The notes beneath the pieces were generated by a model that searched no databases, was not told the origin of the DNA, and worked only from the letters and a program-made list of their open reading frames with translations. Below are positions 20,715 to 32,717 of a stretch of DNA of 64,000 nucleotides, piece after piece. This DNA comes from Pyrus communis. Its lineage: Eukaryota > Streptophyta > Magnoliopsida > Rosales > Rosaceae. Within the stretch, counting starts at the first letter, position 1; the number at the start of each line of letters is the position of its first letter. Where the stretch lies: NCBI RefSeq assembly GCF_963583255.1, contig NC_084804.1, positions 29,981,461 to 30,045,460 on the forward strand. The letters run 5' to 3'. The position numbers and the translations under genes were made by a program.

Positions 20715-23700
20715 ATGGTGGGATCGAGTTCTTCCAGTGGAGATTTACGAGCTCCATAGTTTGATGGTGCAAATTACGATTTTTGGGCTGTCAAAATGGA
20801 GACTATCCTTATATCATATGATCTATGAGATGTGGTAAAACTCGGAGTACAACCGTAGCTGATTCCCGAGAAGGAAGAAGGCTCTGGAGATGAAGAAAGT
20901 GAGGCTGAGCAAGTTCCTGTGGATGCACCCATCATCTCCAGAGAAGACAAAATCAAAAACACCAAGGTGCCAAGTCTCATTCAGGGAGCAATAACAGATG
21001 AGCTCTTCCCTCGCATCAGAAATAAGAAGACTGTGAAAGGGGCTTGGGACATTCTAAGAAGAGAGTTTAGATGAGATAAAAAGGTAAGAGCTGTAAAACT
21101 TCAAGCAGTTAAGGCTGATTTTAAGTATATGAGAATGACAGAAGGTGAAACCCTAGATGATTATTTGGCTAGGTTTTTTATTGTGAATAATCTAAAGTCA
21201 GTTGGTGAAGATGTGCTTGAGAAAATGATTGTGCAAAAAACTATTGATAAGTCTAAGTAGGAGGTATAAGTCCATTGTGTCCACTATAGAGGAAACTCGA
21301 GATTTGGATGCCATTAGAGTTGAAGAAGTCATTGCATATGTCAAAGTCTATGATAAAAAAGAAGATATGCATGATGAAAGGGATAAGGTGACAACAACTG
21401 AGAGAGCCTTTAGTAGTCTCAGAGTTGAAAACAATCAAGTTACTGGAACTTACAAAGGTTCATAGAACAAGCAAAACCAGAAGTGGCAGGGGCAATACAA
21501 GAAGGGAAATAATTGGTCTTAAAGTGGAAACTAAAACAATACCAATGGTTCAAGCCGGAACAACAACCTTGGAGGAAACTGGAATAATAAATTCAATTCA
21601 CAGAATAAGCAAGGGATTAGTAGTCAAAGTGGTGTAAAAACACAGTGCCAAGTCTGTGAGAAATACCATTTTGGTGTGTGCAGATACAAAGGAAAAGCCA
21701 AGTGTGGAAAGTGCAACCGTTTTGGTCATATTGTAAAGGACTGCGATAGTCACAAGCAAGTAGCCAACTATGCTTAGGAAGAAGAAGTAACCACATCAAC
21801 CATGTTCTATGCTTGTCACTCAACTTCAATTGCACAAGATAGAACTGTATGGTTTGTGGACAGTGCCTACAATAATCATATGACCTCTCAAGAGTCTGTG
21901 TTAATAAACATTGATAGATTTGTGACATGTAAGGTTAAAATGGGCATTGGAGACCTTACAAGCTACTGGGAAAGACACTTTAGTTATTGAAACTCAACGT
22001 GGGAAAAGGTATATAAATGAAGTGTTGCTGGTTCCAAGTTTGGATGAAAACTTATTGAGTGTAAGTTAGATGTTGAAGCATGGATTCTATGTTCTATTTG
22101 GAGGGAATATGGCAATAATCTTTGATGACATCAGCCTAAATAATGTTGTAGCAAGAGTGACAATGGTTGGTAATAGATGTTTTCCTCTTTTACTGGAATC
22201 TATAACCCTTGCAGCAAAATGTTGATGCACAAAATTGATGAGGACTTTGGTACAACAGAAAGTGTCAAGTTTGTGACCATCGCTAGATTGCTCCGGTCAC
22301 TAGTGTGGATAAGTATGTAAATGGACAGAGACAAGGAAGCAAACACAAGATGTTTGTGGTTCATCCAGATTGGCTACGTCCACGAAGTACAGGAGTTCTC
22401 ATTAATTGTGAAGGGTTTACACAAATACATAGTTTCAAGCTCTCCTTTAATGAGTTCTAGTGAATGATTTAGTACAAATGACATTAAGGATTATTGTGAG
22501 AGAATGATCTCCTTTTATAGAAGAGAGTTTCTAGCTTTATTCTGACTTTGACGCGTGTTGTGCTGTAATTGGTCTTTGATGTTGATACGTGTCATGCTGT
22601 GATTGGCCTCTTAGTTAGGGGGAAACTCTTGTGGGTCCTTGACGGTATAACGTTGACTATTGCTCAGTAGTTTCAAGATTGGTCAAGTATGGTACAAACA
22701 CAAGAAAAGCATCTGTGACTGAAGATTCTTGGATTTGGCATAAGAAGTTGGGTCATTTGAGCTTTGGAAGTATGAAGAAGATGCAGCAAAAGGAAATGGT
22801 GCTTAGATTACCTGATCTAGCAAAATGAAGGGTGTGTGTGAAGGCTGTGTATTAGGGAATCATCACAGAGAACCATTTGACGAGGGAAAAGTGTGGAGAG
22901 CAAGCTATCCACTTGAGTTGGTACACACTGATGTATGTAGACCAATGCAAAATGAGTCTATTGGTGGAAATATGTACTTCATCACATTCATTGATGATTT
23001 CTCAAGAATGTGTTGGGTATACTTTCTCAGAAATAAATCTGATACCTTCAATGTTTTTAAGAACTTCAAAGCCTTTGTTGAGTTGCAAACTGGTTTCAGT
23101 TTAAAAAAACTAAGAAGTGACAAAGGTGGTGGATACATCTCTCATGAGTTTCTGGACTACTGTGCAAGCATGGGAATTGAGAGGCAACTGACTATTGCTT
23201 ACTCTTCTCAGCAAAATGGAGTTGCTGAGAGAAAAAATAGAACGATTGGTGAAATGGCATGATCCATGATGGTTGAGAAAGGAATTCCTGTGATTTTTTG
23301 GGCAGAAGCTGTGAGCACAGGTGTGTATTTGCAAAATAGATGCTTTACAACATTTGTGTTGGATAAAACACCTTTTGAAGCCTTCACAGATAGGAAGCTT
23401 GGAATTAAACATCTAAAAGTATTTGGTTGTATTTGCTATACTCATGTTTTATCACCACTGAGACATAAATTTGATGAGATAACCAAACAAGGAGTATTCA
23501 TGGGATATGGAAGCTGTGAAAAGGGCTATAGAGTGTATGATCTGCAAACTAAGAAGATTGTACCCTCAAGGAGTGTGATTTTTAGTGAAAACCAGTCACG
23601 GAATTGGGAAAGTAAACAAGTGCAGTCTCTCTCAATACCCTTCAATCTTGAAGGGAATGATGCAGAAAATGAAACTAGAGAAGAATCAATATATGCAACT

Positions 23701-25355
23701 CAGTTAAACAATGTTGAATGTTCTCATTCAAACATAAGTATGATGAGTTAGTTGAGAACAATGGTGGAAGTCAAAGTTAAGGCTCCATACCTAGCTCCAT
23801 TCCAGTGAAGTTAAGAACTCTAGAAGATATATATGCAAGACGTCAATTGTGCATTATAGAACCAGAGAACTATCAAGAAACAACAAGTGATATAGCTTGG
23901 CAAGAGGCTATGAATGTAGAGTTGGAAATGATTAAAAACATTAACACTTGGGAGCTTGTTGATAGGCCTGCAGACAAACCTATTATAGGTGTAAAATGGG
24001 TGTTTAAGACTAAGCTCAACTTGGATGGGGTAGTTTAAAAGCACAAGGCCAGGCTTGAACCTGGGATAGACTACAATAAAACCTTTGCACCAGTGGCAAG
24101 GTTGGACACAATTCAAACTTTCATTGCACAAGGCTAGGCTGGAAACTATTTCAATTGGATGTCAAATCAGCCTTTTTAAATGGTGTGCTTGATGAAGAAG
24201 TGTATGTTTAGTAGCCTGAAGGGTTTGAAGTTAAGGAAGGCTCTATATGGACTTAAACAGGTACCTAGAGCCTGGTATAGTGAGATTGATGCATATTTCT
24301 CCCTGTGTAAATTAAAAAAAAGCACAAGTGAAGCCATATTGTATGCAAGGTCTGATAATGAAAGAGGGTTGATAATTGTCTCAATATATGTTGATGACAT
24401 TGTCTACACTGGAAGTAGTGAAAAGATGCTTAGTGAGTTCAAAAGAGAAATGATGCAAAGATATAAATGTCAGATCTTGGACTTCTACATCATTTCTTAG
24501 GCATAGGGATACTACAAACTGATCAAGGAGTGTTCATACACCAAAGTAAGTATGCCAAGTCTCTACTTGTGAAATTTGGACTTGAAGATTGCAAACTAGT
24601 ATCTATTCCTTTGCCCACTGGTGAAAAACTTAAGAAAGTGGATGGGAGTGAATTGGCTGATGGAGGACTTTACAGGAAAATTGTGGGAAGCCTATTATAT
24701 TTAACAGGAACTAGACTTGATCTGATGTATGCTACAAGTTTGTTATCCAGGTTTATGAACAGTTCTACAAACAAGCATCTGAGAGTTGCAAGAAGGGTAC
24801 TAAGATATGTGCAAGGGACTCTTAATTATGGCATTGAATATGTGAATGAGAATTATGCAATTCTCATTGGATTTTGTGATACAGATTGGGCAGGTAGTGA
24901 GGATGATAGTAGGAGCACCTCTAGGTATGCTTTTAACTTTGGCAGTGGGGTATTTTCCTGGGCTTCTGTGAAACAAAACACAGTTGCACTATCAACTGCT
25001 GAAGCTGAGTATGTCTCAGCATTTGAGGTAAAAAACACAGTCCATTTGGTTGAGATTTGTCCTTGATGACTTTGGAGAAATGCAAACTGAGGCAACCCCT
25101 TATTTTGTGATAATATGTCAGCCATTTCCATGGTTAAAAATCCAATCTTCCATAAGAAGACTAGGCACATAAACAGAAAGTATCACTTCATAAGAGAAGC
25201 TCTATAAGAAGGTGTGATTGATTTAAGGTTCTGTACAAGTGAAGAGCAACTTGCAGATATATTTACAAAGGCACTGCCAAAGGTGAGGTTCAATCAGTTG
25301 AGATTGAGACTTGGAGTAAAGCCAGTAAGCAGCTTAGGAGAGGCTGTTGAGAATT
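20715..25355 (+). pseudogene. Copia-3 gag-pol polyprotein, heavily mutated
   Basis: Start MVGSSSSSGDLRAP at 20715, then an early stop. Recognisable remains: gag (20990-21470), zinc knuckle CGKCNRFGHIVKDC (about 21700), protease VDSAYNNHMTSQ (SG of DSG lost, 21857), integrase HTDVCRPMQ, LRSDKGGGY and NGVAERKNRT (22825-23262), RT WVFKTKLNLDG (23993) and YVDDIVYTG (24387), RNase H CDTDWAGS and STAEAEYVSA, and the end LRLRLGVKP. Many stops and frameshifts. Its protein type resembles Copia-2, but it is much older. Confidence 0.9.
22221..22683 (+). mobile_element. Probable solo LTR inside Copia-3
   Basis: About 460 bp of sequence unrelated to pol interrupts the pre-integrase region between the SITLAAK codons and VQTQEKH. 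It begins TGATGCACAAAATTG and contains CTCCTTTTATAGAAG, a TATA-like LTR promoter signature. No clean TSD was found, so termini are approximate. Confidence 0.5.
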
Positions 25356-25820
25356 AAGCTGCATACTAGCTTAATATCGAGCTGCAGATGACAATGCTGC
25401 AGAAAGAAGTTGAAGAGAATGTAGAGATTGAAGAGATGAAGAACTTTCTATTTTTAGAAGTAGTCATTATATTTAAATTACAACGGCTAGATTAGTTTCT
25501 AATTTAGGAAACCTACACAGTTGTTCTTCCTCTATGTTTAGGATTGTACTATGTCATTCGATCATCTCCGAAGTGGAAGAATCCCAACCTCCGATGGCCT
25601 CAATGGATGGAGATGTGTCCTTGATCCCTGAAAAATAGGATCTGGCATTTGACTATGCTGATGATATATTCTCTGTGTATTCTTCTTCGATTCCAATTTA
25701 AGAAAATACAAGAACATTCTCCATTCTCTGCACTTTACCTTTCTCAAAATTCTATGCTGGAAAGTTTTCACCTTTTACATGTTAATCAACCTAAAAGCTA
25801 TGTCTGATACCATTTGAACA
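25345..25820 (+). repeat. Copia-3 3' LTR
   Basis: 476 bp, preceded by a purine-rich tract TTAGGAGAGGC. Confidence 0.92.
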
Positions 25821-25881
25821 AAAAGGAATTGCTCCCTATCTGATTTTTTACAATCCTGAGAATGTGGATGAAAACAAGTAC

Positions 25882-26183
25882 CTGACAACTTCGGCATTGG
25901 TGCAAGAATGCAAGTTATATGGTTATTCTTTTCTGTTGAATTAGAGTCATCTTCCCACAATCGGTAAACACTTCCTTCTTCTTCTTCTTCTTCTTCTTCT
26001 TCGGCATTGGTGCAAGAATGCAAGTTATATGGTTATTCTTTTCTGTTGAATTAGAGTCATCTTCCCACAATCGGTAAACACTTCCTTCTTCTTCTTCTTC
26101 TTCTTCTTCTTCTTCTTCTTCTTCTTCTTCTTTAGACTTTTTAGGCTTAATTAAACCCTTACAAATGGCCAACTTAATCTTAT
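25882..26183 (-). repeat. Two extra tandem copies of a BOP1 exon with expanded GAA/TTC tracts
   Basis: On the minus strand the block GSVYRLWEDDSNSTEKNN(H)ITC..LAPMP occurs at 26219-26384 (reference copy), about 26005-26183 and about 25882-26002. The second copy lacks the CTATAG acceptor of the first; the third is fused directly to the second through a long GAA run. TTC tracts on the plus strand: short at 26313-26329, about 50 bp at 26083-26133, about 30 bp at 25973-26002. The fusion is out of frame (AAG codons, then EVFTDCGK). Confidence 0.85.
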
Positions 26184-26218
26184 TTTACAATCCTGAGAAT
26201 GTGGATGAAAACAAGTAC

Positions 26219-26384
26219 CTGACAACTTCGGCATTGGTGCAAGAATGTAAGTTAGATGGTTATTCTTTTCTGTTGAATTAGAGTCATCTTCCCACAATCG
26301 GTAAACACTTCCTTCTTCTTCTTCTTCTTTAGACTTTTTAGGCTTAATTAAACCCTTACAAATGGCCAACTTAATCTTATTAAC
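26219..26384 (-). pseudogene. BOP1: BOP1 copy 1, exon (CKGLIKPKKSKEEEEEGSVYR)
   Basis: Acceptor CTCTATAG (ends 26385), then VNKIKLAICKGLIKPKKSKE, a short Glu run, SVYRLWEDDSNSTEKNNHLT, YILAPMPKLSG and donor GTACTTG at 26218. Spliced to the 20052 exon it gives KLSGHEESFNPSLEY, as in the family. Confidence 0.87.
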
Positions 26385-26620
26385 CTATAGAGTCATCAGA
26401 AAAAGCTCAGAGTATGGAACAGGAAGCCATCTTAAACTGGAAAAGATGACAATAATAATTTCTCCAACCCAAACACTAGAAGGAAAAAAAAAAAATAGAA
26501 AAACAGAAGTATGCTGCACTTGTCTATTTTTCACAAGCTACATTGAAAATAAAATAAAACTAAGGGTAAGGAAAAAGAAAGAAAGCACACAATAGGCGCA
26601 ATACATTTAACATGCCTTAC

Positions 26621-26727
26621 CAGTTTACTTTCAGATTTTGAAGGAATGAATCGTCTTTTGTGTTCAGGTGCATTTGATAGTGGATGCTTGGAGTCATCCC
26701 ATTTAAACCAATCAGCATATGGCCGCA
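26621..26727 (-). pseudogene. BOP1: BOP1 copy 1, exon (RPYADWFKWDDSKHPLSNAP)
   Basis: Acceptor TTTCAAG at 26728, then RPYADWFKWDDSKHPLSNAP, EHKRRFIPSKSESKL and donor GTAAGG at 26620. It is one of the strongest BOP1 signatures. Confidence 0.9.
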
Positions 26728-26955
26728 CTTGAAACATGGAGAATTTTACTTCAACTTTAATAAGGAATTTGATAGGATTTTGACTACCTACAAAAGTAGG
26801 GATAAAAACACTTAAAAATACTTACAAGAGAACAAGGTTGTCGTAGTATAGCAGCTCAAATAAGATCGTTTCCCACAGGGATTGAATGAATAATTTGTGT
26901 TTAAAATCAACTCTTAATTAATTATTTAAAACAAAGTTTGGAAAATGTTGATTTT

Positions 26956-28794
26956 TGATGTGAGAATTACTTGACACTCAAATTAAACCCTCTTTTTGTC
27001 AAATTGTAGTATAGGTGCAAGTAGGGATCGTTCTGGACCGGGGATTAGGAGGGATTGCAAAACTCTTGGAAACTGACTCAAAAACGTAAAATAAAGTTTA
27101 AAACACTAAACTAGACTCAAAAACTCAAAATGCTTTAAAAACACAAACTAAATTGAATTCTAACTAAAATGAACATTAAAGCAAAAGGGGGATTGAGGTT
27201 TTTACGAAAATTGAAATAACGAAACAAGTTAATAAACTAGACAGAATGTAAATATGAAATTTATGGATGAATGCTAGCTAAGGGGTTCATCTCCATACAT
27301 GTTACACTTGCATACAAGATTGATTCTCAGTTGGTCTTTTCAATAAACCATGAATTCTCAACGCCCCGGGTTAATTAGGTCCGCTTAAATTAACCGTCAA
27401 GTTTTCCTTAAGTTAATGAATTGGATGATTGCATACGACAATCCAAAGCATTCCTCACAAGTTCCCTACATGAATTGCATAATAGAGATACAAGCAAGAA
27501 TCATTAAGCAACATGAAAACTATAAGTGTTGACGAGGCATTCGTTACTATGATTGCATGAAACTTATGCCAAGAATTTGTTTAACGCGATTGTTTATAAG
27601 CAACCTCCACTACTTGTGAATATAAGTTCGTAACTATTACGTGAAACTCACTTATATTCTAGCGTCATATTCATGCATGAAAATTAAGCGTTCATTCTCA
27701 ATAAACATACATAAATAGGATATCAATCAAATAGTTAAACAAATTGAATTCACAACTTATGAAACGTAATTAAAAGTAATCAAATCATATTGCAAGCATA
27801 AACATATATTTCGAATCACCCCCCTAGCTAGGGGGGGGTTTAGTTCTTCATAACATTGAAATCAAAGAAACACCTAAACATTCCAACAACTCAAACTTGA
27901 ATTGTATGAACGTTTAAGCACTCTTCTCTTCCATTCCTCATACGTACAAAACAAAGAGAATTAAAATGAAACATTGAAATCAAAGAATCACCTAAACATT
28001 CCAACAACTCAAACTTGAATTGTATGAACGTTTAGGTCCTCTTCTCTTCCTCGTTGTTGTAGCACAAGGTCTAAGGTGAGGTTTGGGGGATTATGGAAAT
28101 GGTAGAGGAGTGGTGTGTTGTGTATGAAAATGAGATGTCCATGAATGAATGAATGCAAGGGTATTTATAGGAGTAGTGGAGGGAACATATGGCTATGTCA
28201 TTTGTAGGTGAAGTAGGTGGATGTTGTAGGTGAAGTAGGTGGATGTTGTAGGTGAAGTGGATGTTGTAGGTGAAGTAGGTGGATGTTGTAGGTGAAGTAG
28301 GTGGATGTTGTAGGTGAAGTGGATGTTGTAGGTGAAGTAGGTGGATGATATGTTAAGTGATAAGTGATAAGTGATATGATATGTGGTTATGATATGATAA
28401 GTGGTTAAGTGGTGATGATAAGTGATAAGTGCATGTGGGTTAACTAATGAAGGAAATGCATGTGCAATGACAATGTGTTAGAATGGATGTGTGTTATGCA
28501 TGGCATGATTGGGATTAGGAAAGGTTTAAATGTCCTAAAACTAAAGAGAACAAGGTTCCAACACTTTGGCTCCAATTAGGTCTTCAATTTCGTCCAACAC
28601 TTTGGCTTCAAGCATAAGCTATCCGTCCTTAGCCCAAAAGTGCTCCAAAAGTCTCCAAAATGCATCTTTTTGCTCCTTTAGCCCTTTGGACCTACAAACA
28701 CACGAAAATAGCTTAAAGTACTAAAATAACTAAAGAAACATAACGTAAATGTACGAGAACAAGCCATTTAAGTCGCATAAATATGCTCCTATCA
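26956..28794 (-). repeat. Element A 3' LTR
   Basis: 1839 bp, TGATAGGAGC...TCTCACATCA on the minus strand. It contains a 120-bp tandem duplication (about 27850-28050) and a minisatellite (28203-28345). Confidence 0.92.
28203..28345. repeat. Minisatellite GTAGGTGAAGTAGGTGGATGTT in the A LTR
   Basis: Units of GTAGGTGAAGTAGGTGGATGTT and a shorter GTAGGTGAAGTGGATGTT alternate seven times. The same array is at 45570-45712 in the other LTR. Confidence 0.9.
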
Positions 28795-29570
28795 AATACC
28801 CCCACACTTAGCTTTTGCTAGTCCTCGAGCAAAACAAAACAAAAGAAACCAAAAACAAAACAAAACGAACAAAACACAACCTACACCTTCCAACAATCGT
28901 CTCAGATTTCCAATGCACATGACAAGTTAAAAATCATTAGTCCCATAGATTTTTAGCCATCTTTACAGTTAAGTACATTCTTAATCATAGTCACCACATA
29001 CTAGTTCACAATTAAGCATTTAAAACACATTTCGAAAGTAGTAACATGCTTTTAGAGAATTTGCTCAAATCCTTACAAAATATGCACTCGTTTTTCACAC
29101 AGATTTTCTGACTACACACCCTACACTAGTTATATGTGAGAAGATTGATGTAAATATGAATTCTAACACTCACATATGTTATAATAAAGAAAGCATTTTC
29201 TGGATTTACGATAATGACATGAATATGATCTCATGAATGGAATGCTACTACTTAGAATGAGAACCAGTGATTCCATAAGCTCATATCAATTCCAAACTCC
29301 ACATATTGAATACATAACATCAAGATAGAAGTTGAGGGTTGTAACGGGGCTAAGGGTAATGGTTTAACAAAGAAAGGTAAAGTAAAACAAAGGTTCTTAA
29401 AGCAATAGTGAGCAAAGTATTGAATTAGGCACTTAGAATTCCCTTAAGAACGCAGAAGTCAACTTTGAACACCCAAGGGAAAATCACACAAGACTTAGGG
29501 CCATATTCAACTTTTTGGACCCTTTCTTCAACCATCAACGCTCGTGAGTTCATTCTTACTTATTTTCACT

Positions 29571-29615
<45 letters not shown>

Positions 29616-30640
29616 CTTTTCTTCTTTTTCTTTTGAATCTCAAAACATACATATAAACGTAAGAACAAACTTTTACTCCCCCACACTCATTTTCTTGCAT
29701 AATGTAACTCAAAAGGAATTCATTTAAGTCATGCTCACTAAACTTTAAGAACAAGGGTATAGGAAAGTCCTACTCTAAGCTAGGTAAGGGGTGATGTGGG
29801 TAAACAAGGAATAAAGGCAAAACGAGGCTCAACGGGGTTAAAACTTACAACATATACGAAGTATGGGAAGTAAGGCTATTTGGCTATGGTGGTGGTCACT
29901 ACACAACTTCTTCTTGAATATGTGTTATGCAAATCAATAACATGCTTTGAATGAAATGGGCATGAGTTCTAGCATTTGGAACTATATGATGAAACGCCTT
30001 CTAAGTAGTAACCAAGCAAAGAATAATGAGATCATGCAACGACTTTAGAAAACAAGAAATCACAGATTATACTCTCCAAAGAACGTTATAGGCTCAAGTC
30101 TCTCAGGGTTGTAGCGTTTGTTTGAGTTCCTTCCTTCAAGCATGTTACAAAAACGAATTTTTTTCTTTTATGATTGCATGTGAAGTCATACATTATAACC
30201 ATAACCAAGCATATACCAAGAGTAAATCAAACTTTTCTCTATGTTTATAACTCTTCCTAACTGTCATGCAATTATAAACCAAATCCTTATCATTGTGTTG
30301 GAAGGTACCCTAAGACACAAACACACAAAAACGACTCTTAAAACAACTCTTTTTGGGTTTTTCAAAACAATTTTTCAAATTTTTATGGGATTTTCGAATT
30401 ATAAAACAAAACACACTAAAACACTCTAAAACAACTTAAAAACACCTTAAAACAGCAAGGAACAACATTTGAAGTTATGGGTGATAAAATCCCACGAATT
30501 TGCATTAAATATACTTAGTTACCCCCCCACACTTAAATCAAACATTGTCCTCAATGTTTTAACCATAGATTCACACAAAGCATAAGTAAATACACAAAAA
30601 GCACTTAAACATACTAAACATGGCAGAATGTAATTAACAA
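28795..30640 (-). other. Element A internal non-coding 3' part
   Basis: Begins with the polypurine tract (minus strand: GTGTGGGGGTATT beside the LTR). It includes a T-run of about 38 at 29573-29614. No ORF with support. It aligns with 37681-39500 in B, with more differences than the ORF region. Confidence 0.7.
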
Positions 30641-31499
30641 AGAGAAGAGTTTAGAGACGCAAATCTGGTTATAGAGTGTAAATTCCATCTTCTCCTTGGT
30701 AATTGCATTGAGGCTTTTGATCTTTGTGATTCCACAGGCTTACTCTTGAACTGGTTTCTGCCCATCGTTGATTTTCCTTTGTGCTACTTCTTGAACTGGG
30801 CAGCAGGATGGTTCTTTTGGTCTCCCCCGAAGGTCTGAGCTTACTCCTTTGGTCTGTTTCTTTGTTCAATCTTTCCAATTCGTATTGAAAAGGGTTGGAG
30901 GATAACTCAGCCTAAGCTTGTCTCCACATGCTTCAATGTATCATTTGCACTTGCCTTACTCGCTCCCCTTTGCAGAAGTGGTCCCTTCTCCGGAAGTGTA
31001 TCAACCGTTGAAGATGACTACTCGAGAGCAACGCTAGGTAAGCAATCAGGAATAGATCCCAGGCAGTTGGCTCCAGATCGGAAGATTGACTCCAAGTGCC
31101 GGCTGATTGCTTCTTTTACTTTGCCATGCGAGTAAGAACAAGGACAAAGAAAAAGACAGGGAAAGAGCATGATATGAGATACTTTTGCTTTTGACCTTGA
31201 TGATATGAGATACCTTTGCTTTGAAGAAGCGGTGAATGAATCAGCACAAGCTTCAATCCGCCGTTTCCTCCTGGGTCATATGTACTCCAGGCATCTGGTA
31301 TCATCTTTGGGGAAGAAGAAAGAATTGAGTATTTTGAAAGGCTTTGCTGGGAGTGCGCCCTCAGAGGTGAGGGAGAGTTGGGCAATTTCTTCAGGTTTGC
31401 CCTGCCATAAAAGACGAAGGTCGACATATATAGAGATAATATCAAGTGGTGGTACTTTTTACCCTTGTCGACAAACGTTTTGATCCCGCAAATCCGGCT

Positions 31500-31976
31500 C
31501 TTTGAAATAGTGGCGCCTCTTCGATCTTTGAATACGCCTCTTCGATTTCTGAGCAGGCGCCCCTTCGATTTCTGAACGACGCCCCTTCACTTTCTGAACG
31601 ACACGTGGTAGTGCAGATGCGGCTCCTTTTGACAAAGCTGCACGCGTTTTCTGAAAAGCAGAGAAAGCGTCGCCGAACTTTGCGCTTGTCGGCTAAAGAT
31701 GTGTAGATGCGATGATGGCCTCCACGTGTTTTCAGCTTTGTCAGAAATCTTTTGACAAAGTTGAACGCGTTTTCTGAAAAGCCGAGGGAGCGTCGCCTAA
31801 ATTACGCCGGAAAATCCGGCTCTTTGAATCGGTGGACGCGTCGTCTTGGCTTTTTATAGAGCTATCAATCACCCCAACACACACACTCTGAAGATTTCCC
31901 ATTCCTGAAACTCGACTCCGGCCCTTTGTGAAATTTTTAACTTCATCCACCCCTTCTCTTTGAACACTTTTGAAAA
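31500..31976 (+). promoter_or_regulatory. Promoter region of the antisense ORF in element A
   Basis: A TATA-like TTTTTATA (31852-31859) lies 118 bp before the ATG, pointing opposite to the retrotransposon. Upstream are two CACGTG G-boxes (31602-31607, 31723-31728) and a repeated ACGCGTTTTCTGAAAAGC block (about 31643 and 31766). The region is conserved in B. Transcription is inferred, not shown. Confidence 0.55.
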
Positions 31977-32648
31977 ATGGCAAACTCATCGAACCTTAGC
32001 TTGGAATTGAGCCTTAGCAGTGATACGGGCGCGCCGCGTCAAGGTAACGTATGGCGCCCTTCTTTCTTATCTTCTAACGGTCTTCTTACAGGTGAAGACT
32101 CCGTGATGCAGGACGCCACAACAGCTACAATAGTAGCTAGGAACCTCCTCACTCCAAAAGATAGTAGGCTGCTGTCAGGACGGTCCGATGAGTTGGCCGT
32201 TCAAGAGTCCCTCGCACTTAGTGTTCAGTGTGCGAGTTCTGTGTCCAACATGGGCCAACGCCTGCTTGCCCGCTCCCGTCAGGTGGAATCATTGATGGCA
32301 GAGGTGGAGAGTCTTAAGCAAGAGATCCAGCAGCTTAAGTACGAGAATAGAAGTTTGCATGTGCTTGCAAATAACTATTCGTCGGGCATGAAGAGAAAGC
32401 TTGATGAGCTGCAAGAATCTGAGGGTCGAATTCACAGTGACCGTCAAAGGCTTGCGGCTTGTCTCCAGAGGCACCTTTTTCCTGGGTCATCCAGCGCTTG
32501 GCCAAGTATTGAGGCCTGGAATGCTCTAGCTCCGATGGCTTCCGCTCCGATGCCTCCCGCTTCTGCGCCTTCCGCTCCTATGCCTTCCGCTTCTATTCCT
32601 TCTGCTTCGACGCCTCGTAGCGGGGCTTCACGTAAACATCCTCTGTGA
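31977..32648 (+). CDS. Antisense ORF of element A: EAR-like, coiled-coil protein (223 aa)
   Basis: Unknown protein encoded against the direction of the retrotransposon. N-terminus MANSSNLSLELSLSSD contains LSLELSL (residues 7-13), which fits the LxLxL EAR repression motif. Residues about 95-150 (LMAEVESLKQEIQQLKYENR, LDELQESEGRIHSDRQ) have heptad-like leucines and charged residues, a likely coiled coil. The C-terminus (about 175-215) is a Pro/Ala/Ser/Met repeat (APMPPASAPSAPMPSAS). It has no gag, zinc knuckle or pol motif and no signal peptide. The B homologue has about 30 changes or indels, mostly in the tail, with the reading frame kept. Tat-lineage elements such as maize Grande are known to carry antisense ORFs; the function is unknown. 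Confidence 0.8.
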   Translation: MANSSNLSLELSLSSDTGAPRQGNVWRPSFLSSNGLLTGEDSVMQDATTATIVARNLLTPKDSRLLSGRSDELAVQESLALSVQCASSVSNMGQRLLARSRQVESLMAEVESLKQEIQQLKYENRSLHVLANNYSSGMKRKLDELQESEGRIHSDRQRLAACLQRHLFPGSSSAWPSIEAWNALAPMASAPMPPASAPSAPMPSASIPSASTPRSGASRKHPL

Positions 32649-32676
32649 AGGCTCCATCTTTCTCCATGTTTAGTAT

Positions 32677-32677
32677 C

Positions 32678-32705
<28 letters not shown>
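32677..32705. repeat. Poly-T run between the two convergent ORFs of A
   Basis: About 29 T. It lies between the 3' ends of the sense and antisense ORFs. The corresponding place in B is an interrupted T-rich tract (41548-41600). Confidence 0.8.
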
Positions 32706-32708
<3 letters not shown>

Positions 32709-32717
32709 TAAATAAAA

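Larger units (their letters stand above)
20117..25820 (+). mobile_element. Copia-3, full-length but decayed LTR retrotransposon
   Basis: LTRs at 20117-20586 (470 bp) and 25345-25820 (476 bp) share TGTTGAGAATTAAGC starts and TTTGAACA ends but differ at many positions. The target duplication is AAAAG (20112-20116, 25821-25825). Primer site TGGTATTAGAGC follows the left LTR. Orientation is opposite to the host gene. It lies in the intron between the KLSG and HEESFNPSLEY exons. Confidence 0.94.

Noticed and set aside
25915..26172. Glu-rich ORF as a separate gene
   Set aside because: It is part of the duplicated BOP1 exon; the long Glu run is the GAA microsatellite.
28203..28345. Possible CRISPR-like array
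   Set aside because: Tandem minisatellite without unique spacers, inside a plant LTR.
31116..31483. Overlapping ORFs on both strands in the interiors of A and B (also 39980-40507)
   Set aside because: Both strands are open over the same stretch and neither shows a motif; the region lies upstream of the antisense promoter. Conservation between A and B reflects recent common origin.
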